DNA of 40,500 nucleotides from Chlorokybus atmophyticus (GCA_009103225.1 RHPI01001616.1:468332-508831), one strand, 5' to 3'. Positions 28,348 to 40,500 are shown, numbered from the stretch's first letter. The notes: generated by a model from the sequence alone, not told the origin. Translations and numbers: made by a program.

Positions 28348-29299
28348 AACAATGTGCGTGGGTCGCTTTTTGTTAGGGCAACAACAAGGCAGCAGGGCAC
28401 GGTAACAAAATAATGTACATACATACTACGAGCTGGTAGAATGAGGGGATTGCAGCATATACATATGGAGCTTGCACCTTAGTGCTGCTTTCTGTTTATA
28501 GTTTTGTGGCTGCAGTAGGGGGTGAGGCGAACAGGAGCATAACATCTATCTATAAAACTGTGCCATTCATACAAACAACAGGGTGCAGCCTATGCAAATG
28601 CACAAATTGCGTTACCTTGTTACCTGGAGTGGTGTTAGTTGGGGAATTGTGACTCGTCCACAGTCTGCGTACGCGAGCGCATTCTTATAGTCAACAGAAG
28701 CAAGGCAGGAGTTGCAGCAGAGCAGTTTGCACAAATGCTAGGAGAGCAGGGGGACCACCACACTGTGGTCATATGGTTGAACATTGTTGCTGCTGTACAA
28801 AAGGGGTATGCTGCTGTGCCAGGATGCATGGTGTGCCAACAACCAAAGTGACACGCACCCAACCAACCCGTATGACTCATCATGTACTACTCACCACCTG
28901 TGTACTTCAACATTGTCAGCAAGTGCAGCTGCACTTGCTAACAAGTGTTGAATCTATGCAACAAGCACGTGCCTGGCAGGACTGAATAGAAGCGAGCACA
29001 CTAAGTAGTCCGGGCGCTACATCACAACAGACTTGATGTTCTACTCCCCTCCAACTGTCATTCCTGCTGTGTTGCGAGACAGCAATACAACTCACCTCAG
29101 TGATTTTGGCACAACTATGTCCGCCCAGCATTAGCGTTGATCATCAACACGCCTTGCCGCCGAGTGCAGAAAGCTCTGGCCCATTAGTTGCGTTCAACAC
29201 GTGCTTTCGCTTTGCCTCGGCATCCTGTGTGGAATTGGGCGACAATGCGACGCCAAGCACAAGAGCATGCGTGTCCGCCAGCTATGGCAACTGCTTGCA
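28348..29299. other. Intergenic stretch, no gene assigned
   Basis: Contains a 70-residue plus-strand open frame at about 28639-28851, reading VRERILIVNRSKAGVAAEQFAQML. It has no start context, splice partner or family I recognise. The rest is non-coding in appearance. The lipase 3' UTR occupies the first few hundred bases. Confidence 0.35.
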
Positions 29300-30575
29300 A
29301 GTTGCTTGGACGCTGCTTCGATACCATACCGGCTGGCTGAGCGGCAGTTCAGCGTTGAGCAGTGCGGGGCGTATCCTAAAAGCGCTCAAGGAAAAGGAGC
29401 AGTGAAAACGCGCAGTCAATGAGAATATCAGTACTGGCGCGGCACCAAGCTGAGCTTGGTCTGGTGCCACCAGCGCAGGAAGCAGCTTATCGGACTCCTT
29501 GCAGCGGGTCTCAAAAAGCTGCACAGAATAAAGCAGAATTGGCCATTGCATACAACCGTGCAATTGCGTGCAATTGAGTCGCAGGTGGTAACAGTTGCAC
29601 ACGTGTGCACGCGCACACATGCACGAACGCGTGCGTGTGAATCACTCACACGCGCTACACCCACGCACACCTGCATGCGTGGCTGTATGCGCTTGTGCAC
29701 ATGTCCGCACGTGAGTCTGCGCATATGCATGTGGAACGCAATGCTTCCAAGCAGCCTGAGTCCCGTCGCAGATTCACATCACCGCACAACCATCCACAAC
29801 CACAACGCACAATTATGGCATACCTATACAGCTTCGCGCCCCCCTGTCTGCACTTAGAGTATTCTTCTCCCCATCAAGACTGCGTGATGACCAAGTGAGA
29901 GTGTTAGTCGGCCCTCCTGCGTGGCTTGATGGGCTGTTGCATTGCGTTGGTGCAAACATGGATGTTGGCTGTGGTTTTGGGTGAGAGAGCAAAGTTGGCC
30001 ATGCGAAGGCTTCCGCAGGCCAACATGGCTAAGGAGAATGCCCCTTCAGCCACCTGTGGCCAACATGTTTCGGCTTATGTTTGCTTCCAACGCAACACAG
30101 GCAACGCACCATTGGGTTGTTGCAGTAGCTTGCCGTTCACTTGTTTGACATTGCTTCTGAGCAACACTGTAGCAATGTTACACGGAAGCCAAGTACATTG
30201 CACTGAAGCGCAAACAGCGCAATCAACCATGTATGCATGCAGCACTACCTTTCGCTACCATGCACAATCCATGCCAACTACCAACACAATGCTGTGCAGT
30301 GTTTGACTTCACTTCGAATGATGGTACTGCTTATCAAACACAAGCACTTGTACAAGAGCAAGCACGTGATCAATGCATGAGTATGTGAGCTCTGTCGTGG
30401 TCACCAGCCTGTCATCCAGACCCATGCCCAAGACGGCGGCAGCGGCGGCGGCATGTTGGTGGGCGTTCACGCCTGTCTCCACCGCTTCAACAGCATTGCT
30501 CTGCTCCATGCTGATGGTGGGCACACATACCGCTGACTACCTCCTGCACTCCCGCACGCACACGGGCGATGCCGC
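29300..30575 (-). pseudogene. Decayed partial duplicate of the DBP9/DDX56 helicase gene
   Basis: Segments match the helicase gene at 32007-35727 in the same order and strand. About 30410-30575 matches the 5' UTR and start of exon 1 (MGLDxR). About 29900-30060 matches the 5' part of exon 2 (SLAML...GSLR.ANFALSP). About 30150-30260 matches the intron 1 sequence with GAGCAACA...TACACxxAAGCCAAGTA. About 29300-29525 matches exon 3 ([19 protein letters not shown]). Introns are included, so this was a DNA-level duplication, not retroposition. The Walker A, DEAD, SAT and HRxGRxGR regions are missing or ruined and frames are shifted, so no helicase can be made. Confidence 0.85.
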
Positions 30576-32006
30576 CTTAGCTACAAAACAACCTTCACCC
30601 AACCAGCTTTAGACTTGGGCGCAGCGGTGATCAGCTACTCCACGGCAGGACGGAGCAGGGCAGGGCGCTGCGCTGCGCTGAGCAGCGGCGGCGGCCGTAG
30701 CGGGCGCTGGCTTTGCCTTGGCATCAGCCTACAGCGGCGGGTGAGACATAGCTGCCAAACCAAATACTACTCAAATGCCGCCTGTCTTTCAAGCATTGGT
30801 CAAGAAATCTTGCTATAAATTTTCAGTGTATTTTGTGCATGCAAATGGGGAGGGGGGGGCAGGCAACATTGAGCTTCATGATCGCCATCGTCGTGCAGGT
30901 CGTCTTGCAGCCTTTTGCCTCCTCGCTGACTACCTCGCCGCACTTGTGCTAGTGACTGTCTGCCTCTCGTGTGTGTGTGTGTGCGTGTGTGTGTGTGTGT
31001 GTGTCACTTCTGCACTCTGTAGCTTGACCCACCCACCCCCCACCCTCATCGCCGTCAATTATGCTGACATCTGCGTTTGCATCAATAGAAATGACAGTAG
31101 AACGCCTCAGTCAGTCAATGACCTCTTGCTTTTCCCCTCCTCCGCATCATCACTCCTCACAAGCGCACTCCAGCGACACATTGTGTGTGCAAGCAAAGCC
31201 AAATATTAAAAGCTTTCAGTGTTGGCCACAGAGGTGTCCACTAACGGTGTCTACATGAGGTCACTGGACAACGTGATGCGATGTTGGGCAGGGCAAGCTG
31301 TCAATGCCAGTTGACAATTGGGTGCATGCACTATGAACAGTGCGGCGCAACTGGGGTTGCACGCATTGTGTCTGTAATTGACATGATAACACTCTGCGCG
31401 GGTCCATTGAATGCGCGCATTTGCGTAGCAGCCCAACACTATCTTCCATACCCAACCACGCTCACATGCATAGTTGCACCCAACCATCGAGTGCTCGTTG
31501 AAAGTACACACCAGTACACACGCGTCCACCCGCCAGGCCTGGGAACTGATGCCAGTTTCATATCTTCTAAGTACTACCAATGGTTCCACTGCTCCGTAAA
31601 TGCATACACGAGGGGCGATTAGCTCGTCACCTGATACACAAACGTCCTCATCCTCAAGGGCCAGTCATGTACATGCATTCGCACGTGCGAGCGTGCACAC
31701 GTGTATATGTGTGTGGGGGGGGTATACGGGTGTGTGAGGGCATGTGCAACAATTGTGTGATTGGAGTAGGGGCACTGGCCTGTGAAAGCACGACACATAG
31801 GACTCATAGACTGGAACCAACCTGAACGCCATGGACAGTCACACAGTATCCAAAGCAGCAGCTGTCTTGCAATGGTAACAACCTGCACATGTGTGTCACA
31901 TGTGAATGTGTGTACGCGCGTGCATGTGCAGAGTTGCTCGTGCATGCAGCTTGACTCCAAGCCATACAAACCTTAGATGCCTTACCCATATGCATTCGCA
32001 GTGTCG
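30576..32006. other. Intergenic stretch between pseudogene and helicase, no gene assigned
   Basis: Includes a (GT)n run at about 30970-31004, a GC-rich CGGCGGCGG patch near 30690 and TGTGTGGGGGGG near 31710. No protein-like exon is seen. The helicase 3' UTR should lie in the last part. Confidence 0.35.
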
Positions 32007-35000
32007 TCACTGCCTCTTTCGCTTGTGCCTGTCCTTATTCAACGCGTGCGGTTTGCCTGCATATGTTGCCTTCTTGGTGCCTTCACTAGCACGGCCTTCT
32101 CCTCCCGCCCCTCGCTTGCGCTTCTTCCTTTTGTCCTGCTGCTTCTGCCATCGCGTACCCACCAAAGCCGCCACCACATCGGGCCTCTCATCCACGCCAT
32201 CCCTCACCTGACAGGAAGAAACCAACAACAGCACGTATGAGACACGCAATCGACTGTCAAGTTGTGACTCCCTTCGTCTCATGTTCAACCCTACCTTTGC
32301 GAATGCAAAGCTCTTCAGCGGATCCATTGTCTGCTTTCTCCTCTTCTGCAGCAGCCTCGTCTGCAAGCCGCGCTGCCGGGAGCCGGCAGCTGCCTCGGCG
32401 GATTGAACAGCCGCACCTGTTGACAATAAACATATGTCTGAACACTGTCTCTAAGTACTGTACCACACACATGCACACGCGCGCGCACAAGTGTCAACAT
32501 GTGGCAGGCAGTGGGCTAACCTGCAGCACTTGCGGTTGGGTCTTGCAGGTACGAAGGCACCTGCTTCAACTCAGGTGCTGTCGGGTGCTTGGAGAGGGGC
32601 GTGTCGTGCAGCAGGAGCGCGCGGTCTGGATCACACAGTTGCAGTCAGTACACTACAGCCTGATCAACATGATGGCATTGTGCCCACACATGCACACACG
32701 TGCACGTACGCGGCGCCGCACAGGTATGTGAACGTGCCTGTGACTGCGTATGCGTGCATGCACGGTTGGGAGGGTATGTGGGCGCGCACATGTGCGCGTG
32801 TGTGTGCGCGCGTGTGCAATCATGTGTGGGTGTGCGGATTAGGCTGTGGGCATACATACATGTGGGTATGTGTGTGTGCGGATGTTCACATTTGCCTTCA
32901 CACATGTGTGTCTGCAATACCAGCTGGGTGGTCTTCAAAGAAAGTCTTGAGCCGTTCGCTGTTGAGCAGCTCCAACTTGAGCTCCTTTGCACGCGCCTCC
33001 TTGACTGCCGCCCTCGTGACGGCGCGCGCGGTGTCCTCCGCACGATACCGCAACGCGTCCACCGCGGCCGACGTAAGCGACGGGAACGGGGCGAGCGCAT
33101 CCGTCTTGACAGCAGCAGCAGCAGCCACCGCAACCTAGCATATATGCATTTGTGTGTTTGCACGTACTGGCACACAAATACACATGAGTAAATATGTGCT
33201 TGCACAGACAGACAGACAGACACGCATGCAATTGACTGTTGAACATGCCTACATCAACATGCATATGACACATGCATGTAACTTCATCACACACCACCAC
33301 CGGAACACACATATTGCAACATTGAACATGAGAGATGCACATCATCAAACTCACCTCTTCATCTTGTGGCCGCACAAAGGAAAGTGCGAGTCCCGCCGCG
33401 CCCGCCCTGCCCGTGCGTCCAACCCGATGCACATACGACTCAGCTGTGCTCGGCATGTCGTAGTTAAAGACGGTCCTCACTTCTTTGAAGTCTACACCAC
33501 GCACGACGCCGTACTCGCTGTCGCCGCTGCTCTTTTTGGACTTCTTCTTATTCCCGTCTGCGTCTTGTGCCTCGTGCGCAACAGCACGTGTGTCATCTGT
33601 GGCTATGAGGTAGTCAAATAGCCCCCTGTTGAACTGTAGCAATGCAAGAGGGAACATTTTAAGGATTTCCATCTAAGCACACAGAAAACAGCACACAATA
33701 ATGCATCAAGTAGATGGCGCACATATCTGGGTGTAGGTATATGCCTACATTCATGAGCAACACGTGAATGCATGTTGAGGTATAGGCATAAACATGCAGA
33801 CTAAGCATATGCATTCCAAATACGCTTAACTGCTACATCCAGTCAACATGCACTGAACTTGTACTTGTAACCGTTACACCTCCCTTCACATGCGAGCATG
33901 CCTGTGTGTGCGCGCGAGTGCAGATGCCTGTGCGCACGAACACACTTGCCCATGTTTAGACATAAGCATATTCGTGTTTACTACCTGCAGCAGCATGTGA
34001 TGGCGGCTGTTGAGCGGCAGTTCAGCATTGAGCAGTGCAGCGCGTATGCCAAAGCGCTCGAGGAAAAGGCGCAGTCGGAACGCGCCGTCCACGGTGTTGA
34101 CAAAAATCAGCACCCGGCGCGGCACAAGACCCAACTTCAGCACCGCCAGCGCGTGGAGGAGCTTATCGGACTCCTTGCAACATATCGCAAAATGCTGCAC
34201 AGAATAGAACAAACAGGGTTGGGTGGGCCGTACCGTGCATGGTGTATTGCACACAGACTGAGTTGTAGTGGTAAGGTGTATATACACATGCCTACAGGTA
34301 CACGCGAACCGACCAGCACGCACATGTATGTGTGCTGGCAAGTGCACATGTCTTCACGTAGACACACGCATGCACAAGCACACACTTGCATATGCACGCA
34401 CGCGTGCATGTCTACATGTGCGTGGGCGTGGGTGTGCACATACATACGTGTGTGCAATGCAATGCCTCCTCCTCTCAACAGTTGCAACCTAGCCACATTC
34501 AACCAGGCCAACCCCCAATCCCCTCTCTTGCACATACGACCACACAGTTCACGTTCTTCACACAACATACCTGCACAGCTCGCGCGCCAGTATTCCCCGC
34601 CGCCGCATTCTCCTCCTCCACATTGAGCACGACAGGGTTATGCAACACAAGTTGCTGCAGCTCTTTCAGCTGCGTGTTAGCCGTCGCAGATAGAAGAAAA
34701 CACTGCGCCGCACGCGGGAGCTGCGCTGCGATGTCTTTTATGTCCTGCTCATAGCCATACGACAAAAGCAAGTCCGCCTCATCTAGTATGACAATTTCCA
34801 GATTGTTGAGTAGTATTCGGCCTTCGTGCATGGCTTGACGGGCCTTTGCGGGGGTGGAGATGATGATGTCGGCAGCGGTTGCGTTGGGTGAGAGAGCGAA
34901 GTTGGCCACACGAAGGCTGCCGCCGGCCAACATGGCTAAGGAGGATGCCTCTTCAGCCACCTGTGCACATTGGCAACATGTTGGCTGGTGACTTGTAATG

Positions 35001-35727
35001 CAAGAAGTTCGTGCGGTGCACACAGTTCGCATGTCAAGCAGCTCATCAACAACAAATGCTTCCATAATATTTCTGAGCAACAATACTTTTGTGTGAACAA
35101 CATTACGTTGGGTAATATTGCTGCAATTTTACACAAAAGCCAAGTATAACGCACTACAACACACACAACACTAACGTCCACTGGTGCATGCAGCACGGCC
35201 TTCCACTACCATTCACAAAGCCACAAACACCACAGTGCAATGCATGTGTTCAACATCATCTCAGCTACCTCTTTCACTGCTCTGTACTAAGTAAGTCGTA
35301 GAAGACAAGCATGTAATTGACGAAGACGACACATTGAATGTGCTCTGTTCACCTGTGCGCAGAGTTCTTTGGTCGGCACGAGTATGAGCGCTCTGGCATG
35401 GTTGCTACTCTTATCACTGCTGTTATGGTCGACCTCATCCACGAGGAGGCGGTGCAGGGCGGGGAGGAGGTAGGCCAGTGTCTTGCCTGAGCCGGTGGCG
35501 GCGCGGGCGAGGACGTCCTTGCCGTCGAGGGCAAGCGGGACCATCCTCGCCTGCACCGCCGTCGGCACCACGTAGCCTCGCTTCTTCAGCGCCCGCTGCA
35601 GCCTGGCGTCCAGACCCATGCTCAAGAAGGAGGCGGAGGCGGAGGCGGAGGCGGAGGGCGAGTTGGAAGCGTCCGGCTGGGCGTCCATGCCTCTCTCCAC
35701 GGCTTTGTCATCGTCAGTCTGCTGCAT
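32007..35727 (-). CDS. DBP9: DEAD-box RNA helicase, DBP9/DDX56 type, eight exons
   Basis: Minus-strand exons are 35353-35727, 34571-34960, 33985-34194, 33355-33633, 32921-33134, 32521-32625, 32295-32416 and 32007-32207, giving 631 residues and a TGA stop. All phases agree. Motifs in order: PTAVQ (Q motif, about 55-59), ATGSGKT (77-83), VPTKEL, TPAKA, LDEAD (about 184-188), SAT, VLIFVNT, RGVDF and [11 protein letters not shown] Lys/Ser-rich insert just before RGVDF ([18 protein letters not shown]) and a basic tail ([14 protein letters not shown]) are hallmarks of DBP9/DDX56, a nucleolar factor in large ribosomal subunit assembly. A Ser/Ala-rich N-terminal linker (about 20-33) is poorly conserved. 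Exon 4 could begin 39 bases earlier, at 33672, but FNRGLFDY directly after HHMLLQ fits the family better. A decayed copy lies downstream at 29300-30575. Confidence 0.95.
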
Positions 35728-37736
35728 GCTGATGATGGTGGAGACACGTAGGACTGCCGCCCTCCCGCAAGCATACGGGCAATGCCGCCGCCGCCGCCGC
35801 CGCCAGGTTGTAACGCGATACAGCGATATTATTACTGAGAGGGCAACCTGTGAGTTAGATGACTGTCATGAAAACACATACAGCAATTGGGCCAATGTGA
35901 CACGTTAGTTAGCGGGGCAGGAACGCAGCCTTTATTCAAACCCCGCCATGAAGGGTCAAGGTTGTTGCAGTCCATTGGACTTTGGGGGTCTCTATATGGG
36001 GGGGCGGCGGGGGAGCTCACATTCCCGCAGACGCCACGCAATCACACAGCAGCCCCCAACTCATAGTCCTCCTCTTCGTCGCGCAGCCATGTGCCAGTGT
36101 TGTGGATAATGAGGGAGGATTAGTTCCGCGCACCCTTGTCGCAACAACAACCGCGGTTGTTGTTGAACAGCAGCAACAACAACAGCTCTCTATATGCACC
36201 TCACGTAGCTGAAGCTGCCTAGACACCCTCGCACATTGCGGAGCCGCTGCGAGGTGCGGGAGGGAGGGAGAAGAGATGCACGCAGCGATATAAGCACACA
36301 CGCGCACACGCATTCACTCTCCGAAGCAATCCCCAGACCTGTCCCCAGGGGCTGGGAGCGACAACGAAGGGGCAGGCGGGAGCATGTGCTGCATGTGTGG
36401 GGCACGCACGTGCACGCGATCACGTGCGCACACGCATGCGCACATGCTCTCACGCACGTACGTGTGAGTACACACGCTGCATCTTTTTCCTGTCGTTATC
36501 GCATAGATGCACAGCCATCGGCGCTGCGGCATTCCGCACTCACTGCCTCACCTCCACCCATGCATCTATAGGCGTGTATACGTGTATTGCATTGATGTGG
36601 TAAATATTGATGGAAGTGCAAGTGTGCAAAGTGTGTATATGCAAGCTCGCATGAAAAGGGAGTGCCAGCACGACCCTTCCCGTGACGACGGTGGCGCTGG
36701 TGCAAACCACACGGCTTTGTCATACCTGGTGCCCACACATACCAGCCTTCATCGGGCATGTGTACATCAAAACCGGCGCCCGGCCTACCGACATACTAAC
36801 GCGCGCGCGTCCTTGACCAGTAGCTAGGTCAAGACTTCAGGGTAGCTCACGACCATAGCCCACATAGGCACCGCGCGTAGCTGTTTGATTGTGAGTTCAG
36901 TTATAAGTTGTGTTTTATATTGAGTGACAATCGCTGTGGAAATAGCCTCGATATGACCGCTAACTTATGTTCTGAACGGTCATGATTTAACTTGTATAAG
37001 TAGTTACAGTGTTCACCGGATCAGCTGGTGACACTGTGAGTGAGAAAGCCTAAGAGCTGATGAGACGACTTGAACTACAAACACGCCATCCCGGTTACCA
37101 AGAACCCCCTCACTGTGTGAGTGCCTGTGCATGCTCGTGTGCATCGTGCTTGTCATCGCTGTGAGCCAAGTGTGCCTGGTTGCAGTGTGCTTGTTGGCAT
37201 CAGTCAGGGCATAGTATCCACGTGTTGCTTGCTCATTCACCTCACTTGACAGTGTAACACATTTTCCGCTCATGCAAAGAATCTGTGTCAACAGCACTAC
37301 ATATAGTAGTGGCTTGTTGACTCACAGTGTCACCCTCTTTGCTCAAGTGAGTGTGTTGCATTCTGCATCAAATAGTGCAGTCTGCATCTGGGGACACATC
37401 CCTGGGCATTCGTTATCAATGTCATAGTGCTCACATAAGCACTAGTGTGGTGAGTGATAGCGGCATCAAGACAGGCGGTAGAGCACAAACACTTTACCCT
37501 GCATACACTTTCACCTCTGGACTAGCTGTATGAGCAGGCCCACCCCGTTCTCTCCAATAGACGGGGGTGACCTCAGCAGCTGAAGCCCAACCTCCAACCT
37601 CACCTACGAGCGGACCAGCGACGGGAGCAACGATCGTAGCAGCGGAGGCTCACGTGCTGTCTCCGACTTCACTCCGTTCCTGTCAACTCCAAGACATTGA
37701 GCTTCCCCACTCTCGTCCGATAGTGACGACTACGAG
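35728..37736. other. Intergenic stretch, no gene assigned; possible 5' part of a retroelement
   Basis: Contains (GCC)n at about 35783-35803 and a perfect 24-bp palindrome at 36142-36165 made of CAACAACAACC and its complement. Alternating CACACGCGCACACG DNA lies at 36290-36470. From about 36880 to 37560 the sequence has short inverted repeats, such as CAGTGTTCACC with GGTGACACTG near 37008-37037. This part may be leader or LTR of the Gag element downstream, but I find no second LTR copy or clear primer-binding site. Confidence 0.35.
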
Positions 37737-39933
37737 ATGGAGTCTTTTAGCTCAACCACGTCCCTGGATTTCACTACACGTGCTGGCACTACCTCTTTGG
37801 ACGAATTCATCATCAAGTTCCACTCTAAGATGCGACAGCAGGCTCTGAAGAACAAAGACTGGTCAGATGAGATCTCTTTTCACATTGCTGCTCGGTATCT
37901 GGACCATGAAGCACATGATGTCTGGAAGTCTGTCGCTGAACTGCATCGAGTTGATGGTTATGGCGAGCTCGCCAGTACCATAGCACCTGCATCACTGCAC
38001 AGTCCAGCAGCCGTCGTTGCACCTGCCACTCCCACTGCAGTTACCGGGTTGTCCATAGCGGCAGCCATTAACAGAGCAGAGGAGGAGGAACCGGAGTTGG
38101 TGATTGTCAACCTGACCCCTGCAGAGATTGAGATCAAGACGGCCGCGCGACGGGCCCGGATCCTGGATCGTTCTGCTGCCATCCTTGAGGAACAACAAAC
38201 TGCAGCCGTTGAGGTGGGCACGCCCCTGCTCTATGGCAACACCTGGCTCTCGTGCGGGACGCAGTGCTTTCACCCTTGGGTCAGTTGCACTGCGCGCACC
38301 AGCCATCATTGTAGGTGCTGCCATCTCTGGCTCTCCACTCAAGGATCTATACGCTGCACTTCGTCGCACCTTCCCACCGCAGACCACTAGTAAAGTGGAG
38401 GAGTTGAGGCGGTTCCGGCGCAAGCCCAATGCGGACCCCCTACGCCTGTTCTCCAGACTGGAAGGGCTGTTGAAGGACACTGACTACAAGATCGTCAGCG
38501 ATGAGGCGGCCGCAGTGGTATATGTCAATGAGTTGGATGCCACCCTGAGCGAGTCGACGCGCCTGACCCTGAACTACAGCAGGCCCCTTGGCTACACGCT
38601 CAAGGAAGCTTTCGAGACTGCACAAGCCATCCATAAGCGCTTGGTGTATGAGAAGGCAGTACTGGACACCAACCGCAGCGCCTCACGGCCTGTAGCCAGC
38701 ACGACTGTCGAGCCTCCGTGCCGCAAACGTGGCCGCGACGCTCCACCAGCACGCGACAAAGGGAAACGGTCAGCGCATACTGCTCTGGCTGCCCCTGTGC
38801 TGTGTCATCGCTGTGGACGGCATGGGCACTACCAAAAGGAGTGCACCGAAAAGTACTCAACTCTGGCCTGCGACTACTGTGACAAGACAGGCCACTTGGA
38901 GTTCGTCTGCTGGCTCAAGTTCCCCGAGTTGAGACCCGTCAACAACTACAACAGCAACATCACTGGAGGCCACAACGGCAACAACTCTGGTGGTTACAAC
39001 GGCAACAACTCTGGTGGCTACAACGGCAACAACACTGGAGGCCACAACGGCAACAACACTGGAGGCCACAACGGCAACAACGATGTTGGCTACAACAACT
39101 ATCACACCGGAAGCCATAACCACACCAACAACTACGCCAACGCTCGCAAGGAAGAGCAAGGCTACAAGGGGAAGCATCGCCCTCCTCAGCGTAAGGGACT
39201 AGAAGGACGTCCGCGCGCTGCTGCTGTTGCCGCCAAGGCTCCAGCTAAACCGCCAGCCGATGACCATATGGCTGCCCTCATGGCACGTGTGGCACGCTTG
39301 GAGGAAGACAAGGAGCAGGACTACCGCGCCTATTACTCTGCCCGGTGGGCACTGATGGCTCCAAAGCGCACGAGAGACACCAGCACTCCATTGCGTATTC
39401 AACCATCCCGGCGAGGTCGAGGGGAAGCCGCAACATTGTCAGCAGCCACCTCCTCCGAAGCCACCGGTGGCATTTCACCAGCCGTAACGATCACACCGGC
39501 TACGACGTCAACGCTAGCGAAAACTGCTCCAATCTCATCAGAAAGTGGTCTACCAGTGAGCACCGTCGTGCCCACACTGGTGAGCACGTAGGCAACAGCC
39601 ACTACCGTTACCGACTCTGCAGCAGTAGGTCGCACCAGTCCCACTCCAACAACACCACCTGTGCCAGCAGGCGTTGAGACCACTCTCGCGCCATTGAGCG
39701 GCACTCTCGCCACCATCGACAGTGCCATTGTCAAGCCTGCTGCCACTGCAGCAACATGCTCAGCTACATTGCCCGCCCTCGACGTCACTCAGGCTGTCCC
39801 GCGAGGCCAGCAAGCTGAGCGTGTCTGGGAGACCATCATGCGTGGGGCAGATGCCACGATTATTTCTTTTGAGCGAGGAGGGGAGCGCACAACACGCGTT
39901 GAACGCAGTGATCGAGTGGGGGTGGCTTGTTGA
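37737..39933 (+). mobile_element. Gag-like retroelement ORF, two zinc knuckles, broken by a frame change and a TAG
   Basis: The first frame (37737-38390) starts MESFSSTTSLDF and has a helical block (IIKFHSKMRQQALKNK, SFHIAARYLDHEAHDVW) like a Gag N-terminal region. A second frame, open from about 38128 to 39591, continues with LKDLYAALRRTFPP, RLFSRLEGLLKD and YTLKEAFETAQAI (capsid-like). Two CX2CX4HX4C knuckles follow (CHRCGRHGHYQKEC and CDYCDKTGHLEFVC, 38802-38922), then an 8-residue repeat GG(H/Y)NGNN(S/T) and an Ala/Thr-rich tail. The frames overlap at 38128-38390, where one shift would be needed. A lone TAG at 39589-39591 interrupts the second frame, which stays open to TGA at 39931-39933. 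No protease, integrase or reverse transcriptase is seen before the window ends. It is probably an LTR-type (Copia/Gypsy) remnant. Confidence 0.7.
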
Positions 39934-40500
39934 GTGTGTGTCCTGCAGCACAGCATGTACACTAAGGAAGACACCGCCTCCACATGTTCGTGTGACTCAG
40001 CAACAGTGGAGCAGCTCCACGAAGCACCTCTTGCCATACAAGCTGGGTTATCTTTTACTTTTGCCACAGGTTATAACGTGTTGCAGCACCAGGACCAGCA
40101 CGCATGACTTTCTCTGCAGCGGCCCGAGACAGTGTGACCCTCGACTTCCCCCGACCCGACAGCTTACATCCCCTGCTCGAGCTGTATAGGGGTGGTGGGA
40201 GTGTAGTGTACCGCCAGGAGCACAACGAGTGTGGCTGTCGCTGGCCGCGTCACCAGCAACGCGACAACCGCACTTGCGAACAACATGGGTAACGGCTATG
40301 ACGACAGTGGCCACAGACGGGAGCAACAACAGCTGTTGATGAGGAAAAAGTGGGAGATCCCAGGTAAGCACCTCATCTGGTCTCGCATAGCGGAGTGCAT
40401 GGAAAGTTGGTTGGGAGAGGTGTGCGTGTGTTGCTTGGGTGTGTGATGTGGGTGTGTGGGTGTCTGTACACATGTGTAAGTGCCAGAGTGTGTGTGTGTG
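39934..40500. other. Window end; possible first exon at 40285-40363
   Basis: An ATG at 40285 opens MGNGYDDSGHRREQQQ and then LLMRKKWEIP, reaching a strong donor (CCCAG|GTAAGC, exon end 40363) followed by TGTGTG intron-like DNA. This could be the first exon of a plus-strand gene that leaves the window. The product is not recognised. The rest shows no coding evidence. Confidence 0.3.

Noticed and set aside
31950-32250. Plus-strand secreted-like open frames opposite the last helicase exon
   Set aside because: Antisense shadows of the Lys/Arg-rich helicase C-terminus.
33634-33672. Extra helicase exon 4 sequence [13 protein letters not shown]
   Set aside because: It is in frame, but FNRGLFDY directly after HHMLLQ matches DBP9/DDX56 proteins without an insertion.

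Overview
The window is nuclear DNA from a eukaryote, most likely a green alga (Viridiplantae, chlorophyte or prasinophyte grade). The genes are split by many short spliceosomal introns. There is a plant-like U2 snRNA gene, a plant-type plastid methyltransferase, a DAD1/PLA1-type class 3 lipase, and a secreted hydroxyproline-rich protein with SPPPP repeats and an Ole e 1 domain. Intergenic and intronic DNA is full of (CT)n tracts and alternating purine-pyrimidine TGCATG/CACATG-type sequence. The species cannot be fixed from sequence alone.

Layout. (1) 786-3778, +: a nine-exon SelU/PRXL2 peroxiredoxin-like gene. An in-frame TGA sits where relatives carry the first Cys of the redox motif (U-P-A-C), and a SECIS-like hairpin lies about 60 nt after the stop; this is the most notable system here. 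One of its introns holds a 118-120 bp minisatellite. (2) 6942-9190, -: an eight-exon plastid-type SAM methyltransferase, head-to-head with (3) 9477-10912, +: a four-exon ISCA2-like Fe-S carrier, separated by a 286 bp shared promoter region. (4) 12254-about 12449, +: U2 snRNA. (5) 12946-13950, -: an unidentified, probably multi-exon gene. (6) 15378-18265, +: a secreted Ole e 1/extensin-like protein whose introns carry huge CT tracts. (7) 18266-24643: gene-poor, with a (CT)n tract, hairpins and a pogo-like MITE at 23015-23423. (8) 24644-28347, +: a twelve-exon class 3 lipase with hydrophobic insertions. (9) 29300-30575, -: a decayed partial duplicate of (10) 32007-35727, -: a DBP9/DDX56-type DEAD-box RNA helicase with eight exons. 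(11) 37737-39933, +: a Gag-like retroelement ORF with two zinc knuckles, broken by a frame change and an in-frame TAG.

The exon models for the SelU, methyltransferase, ISCA2, lipase and helicase genes close with consistent phase at every junction. The Ole e 1 model does so too, if the 3' splice site at the N at 17970 was lost to an assembly gap. Three of the 42 introns in these models are GC-AG, and the reading frame forces that choice. The genes are ordinary eukaryotic neighbours, not an operon. The links between them are the shared divergent promoter (methyltransferase/ISCA2) and the helicase duplication.
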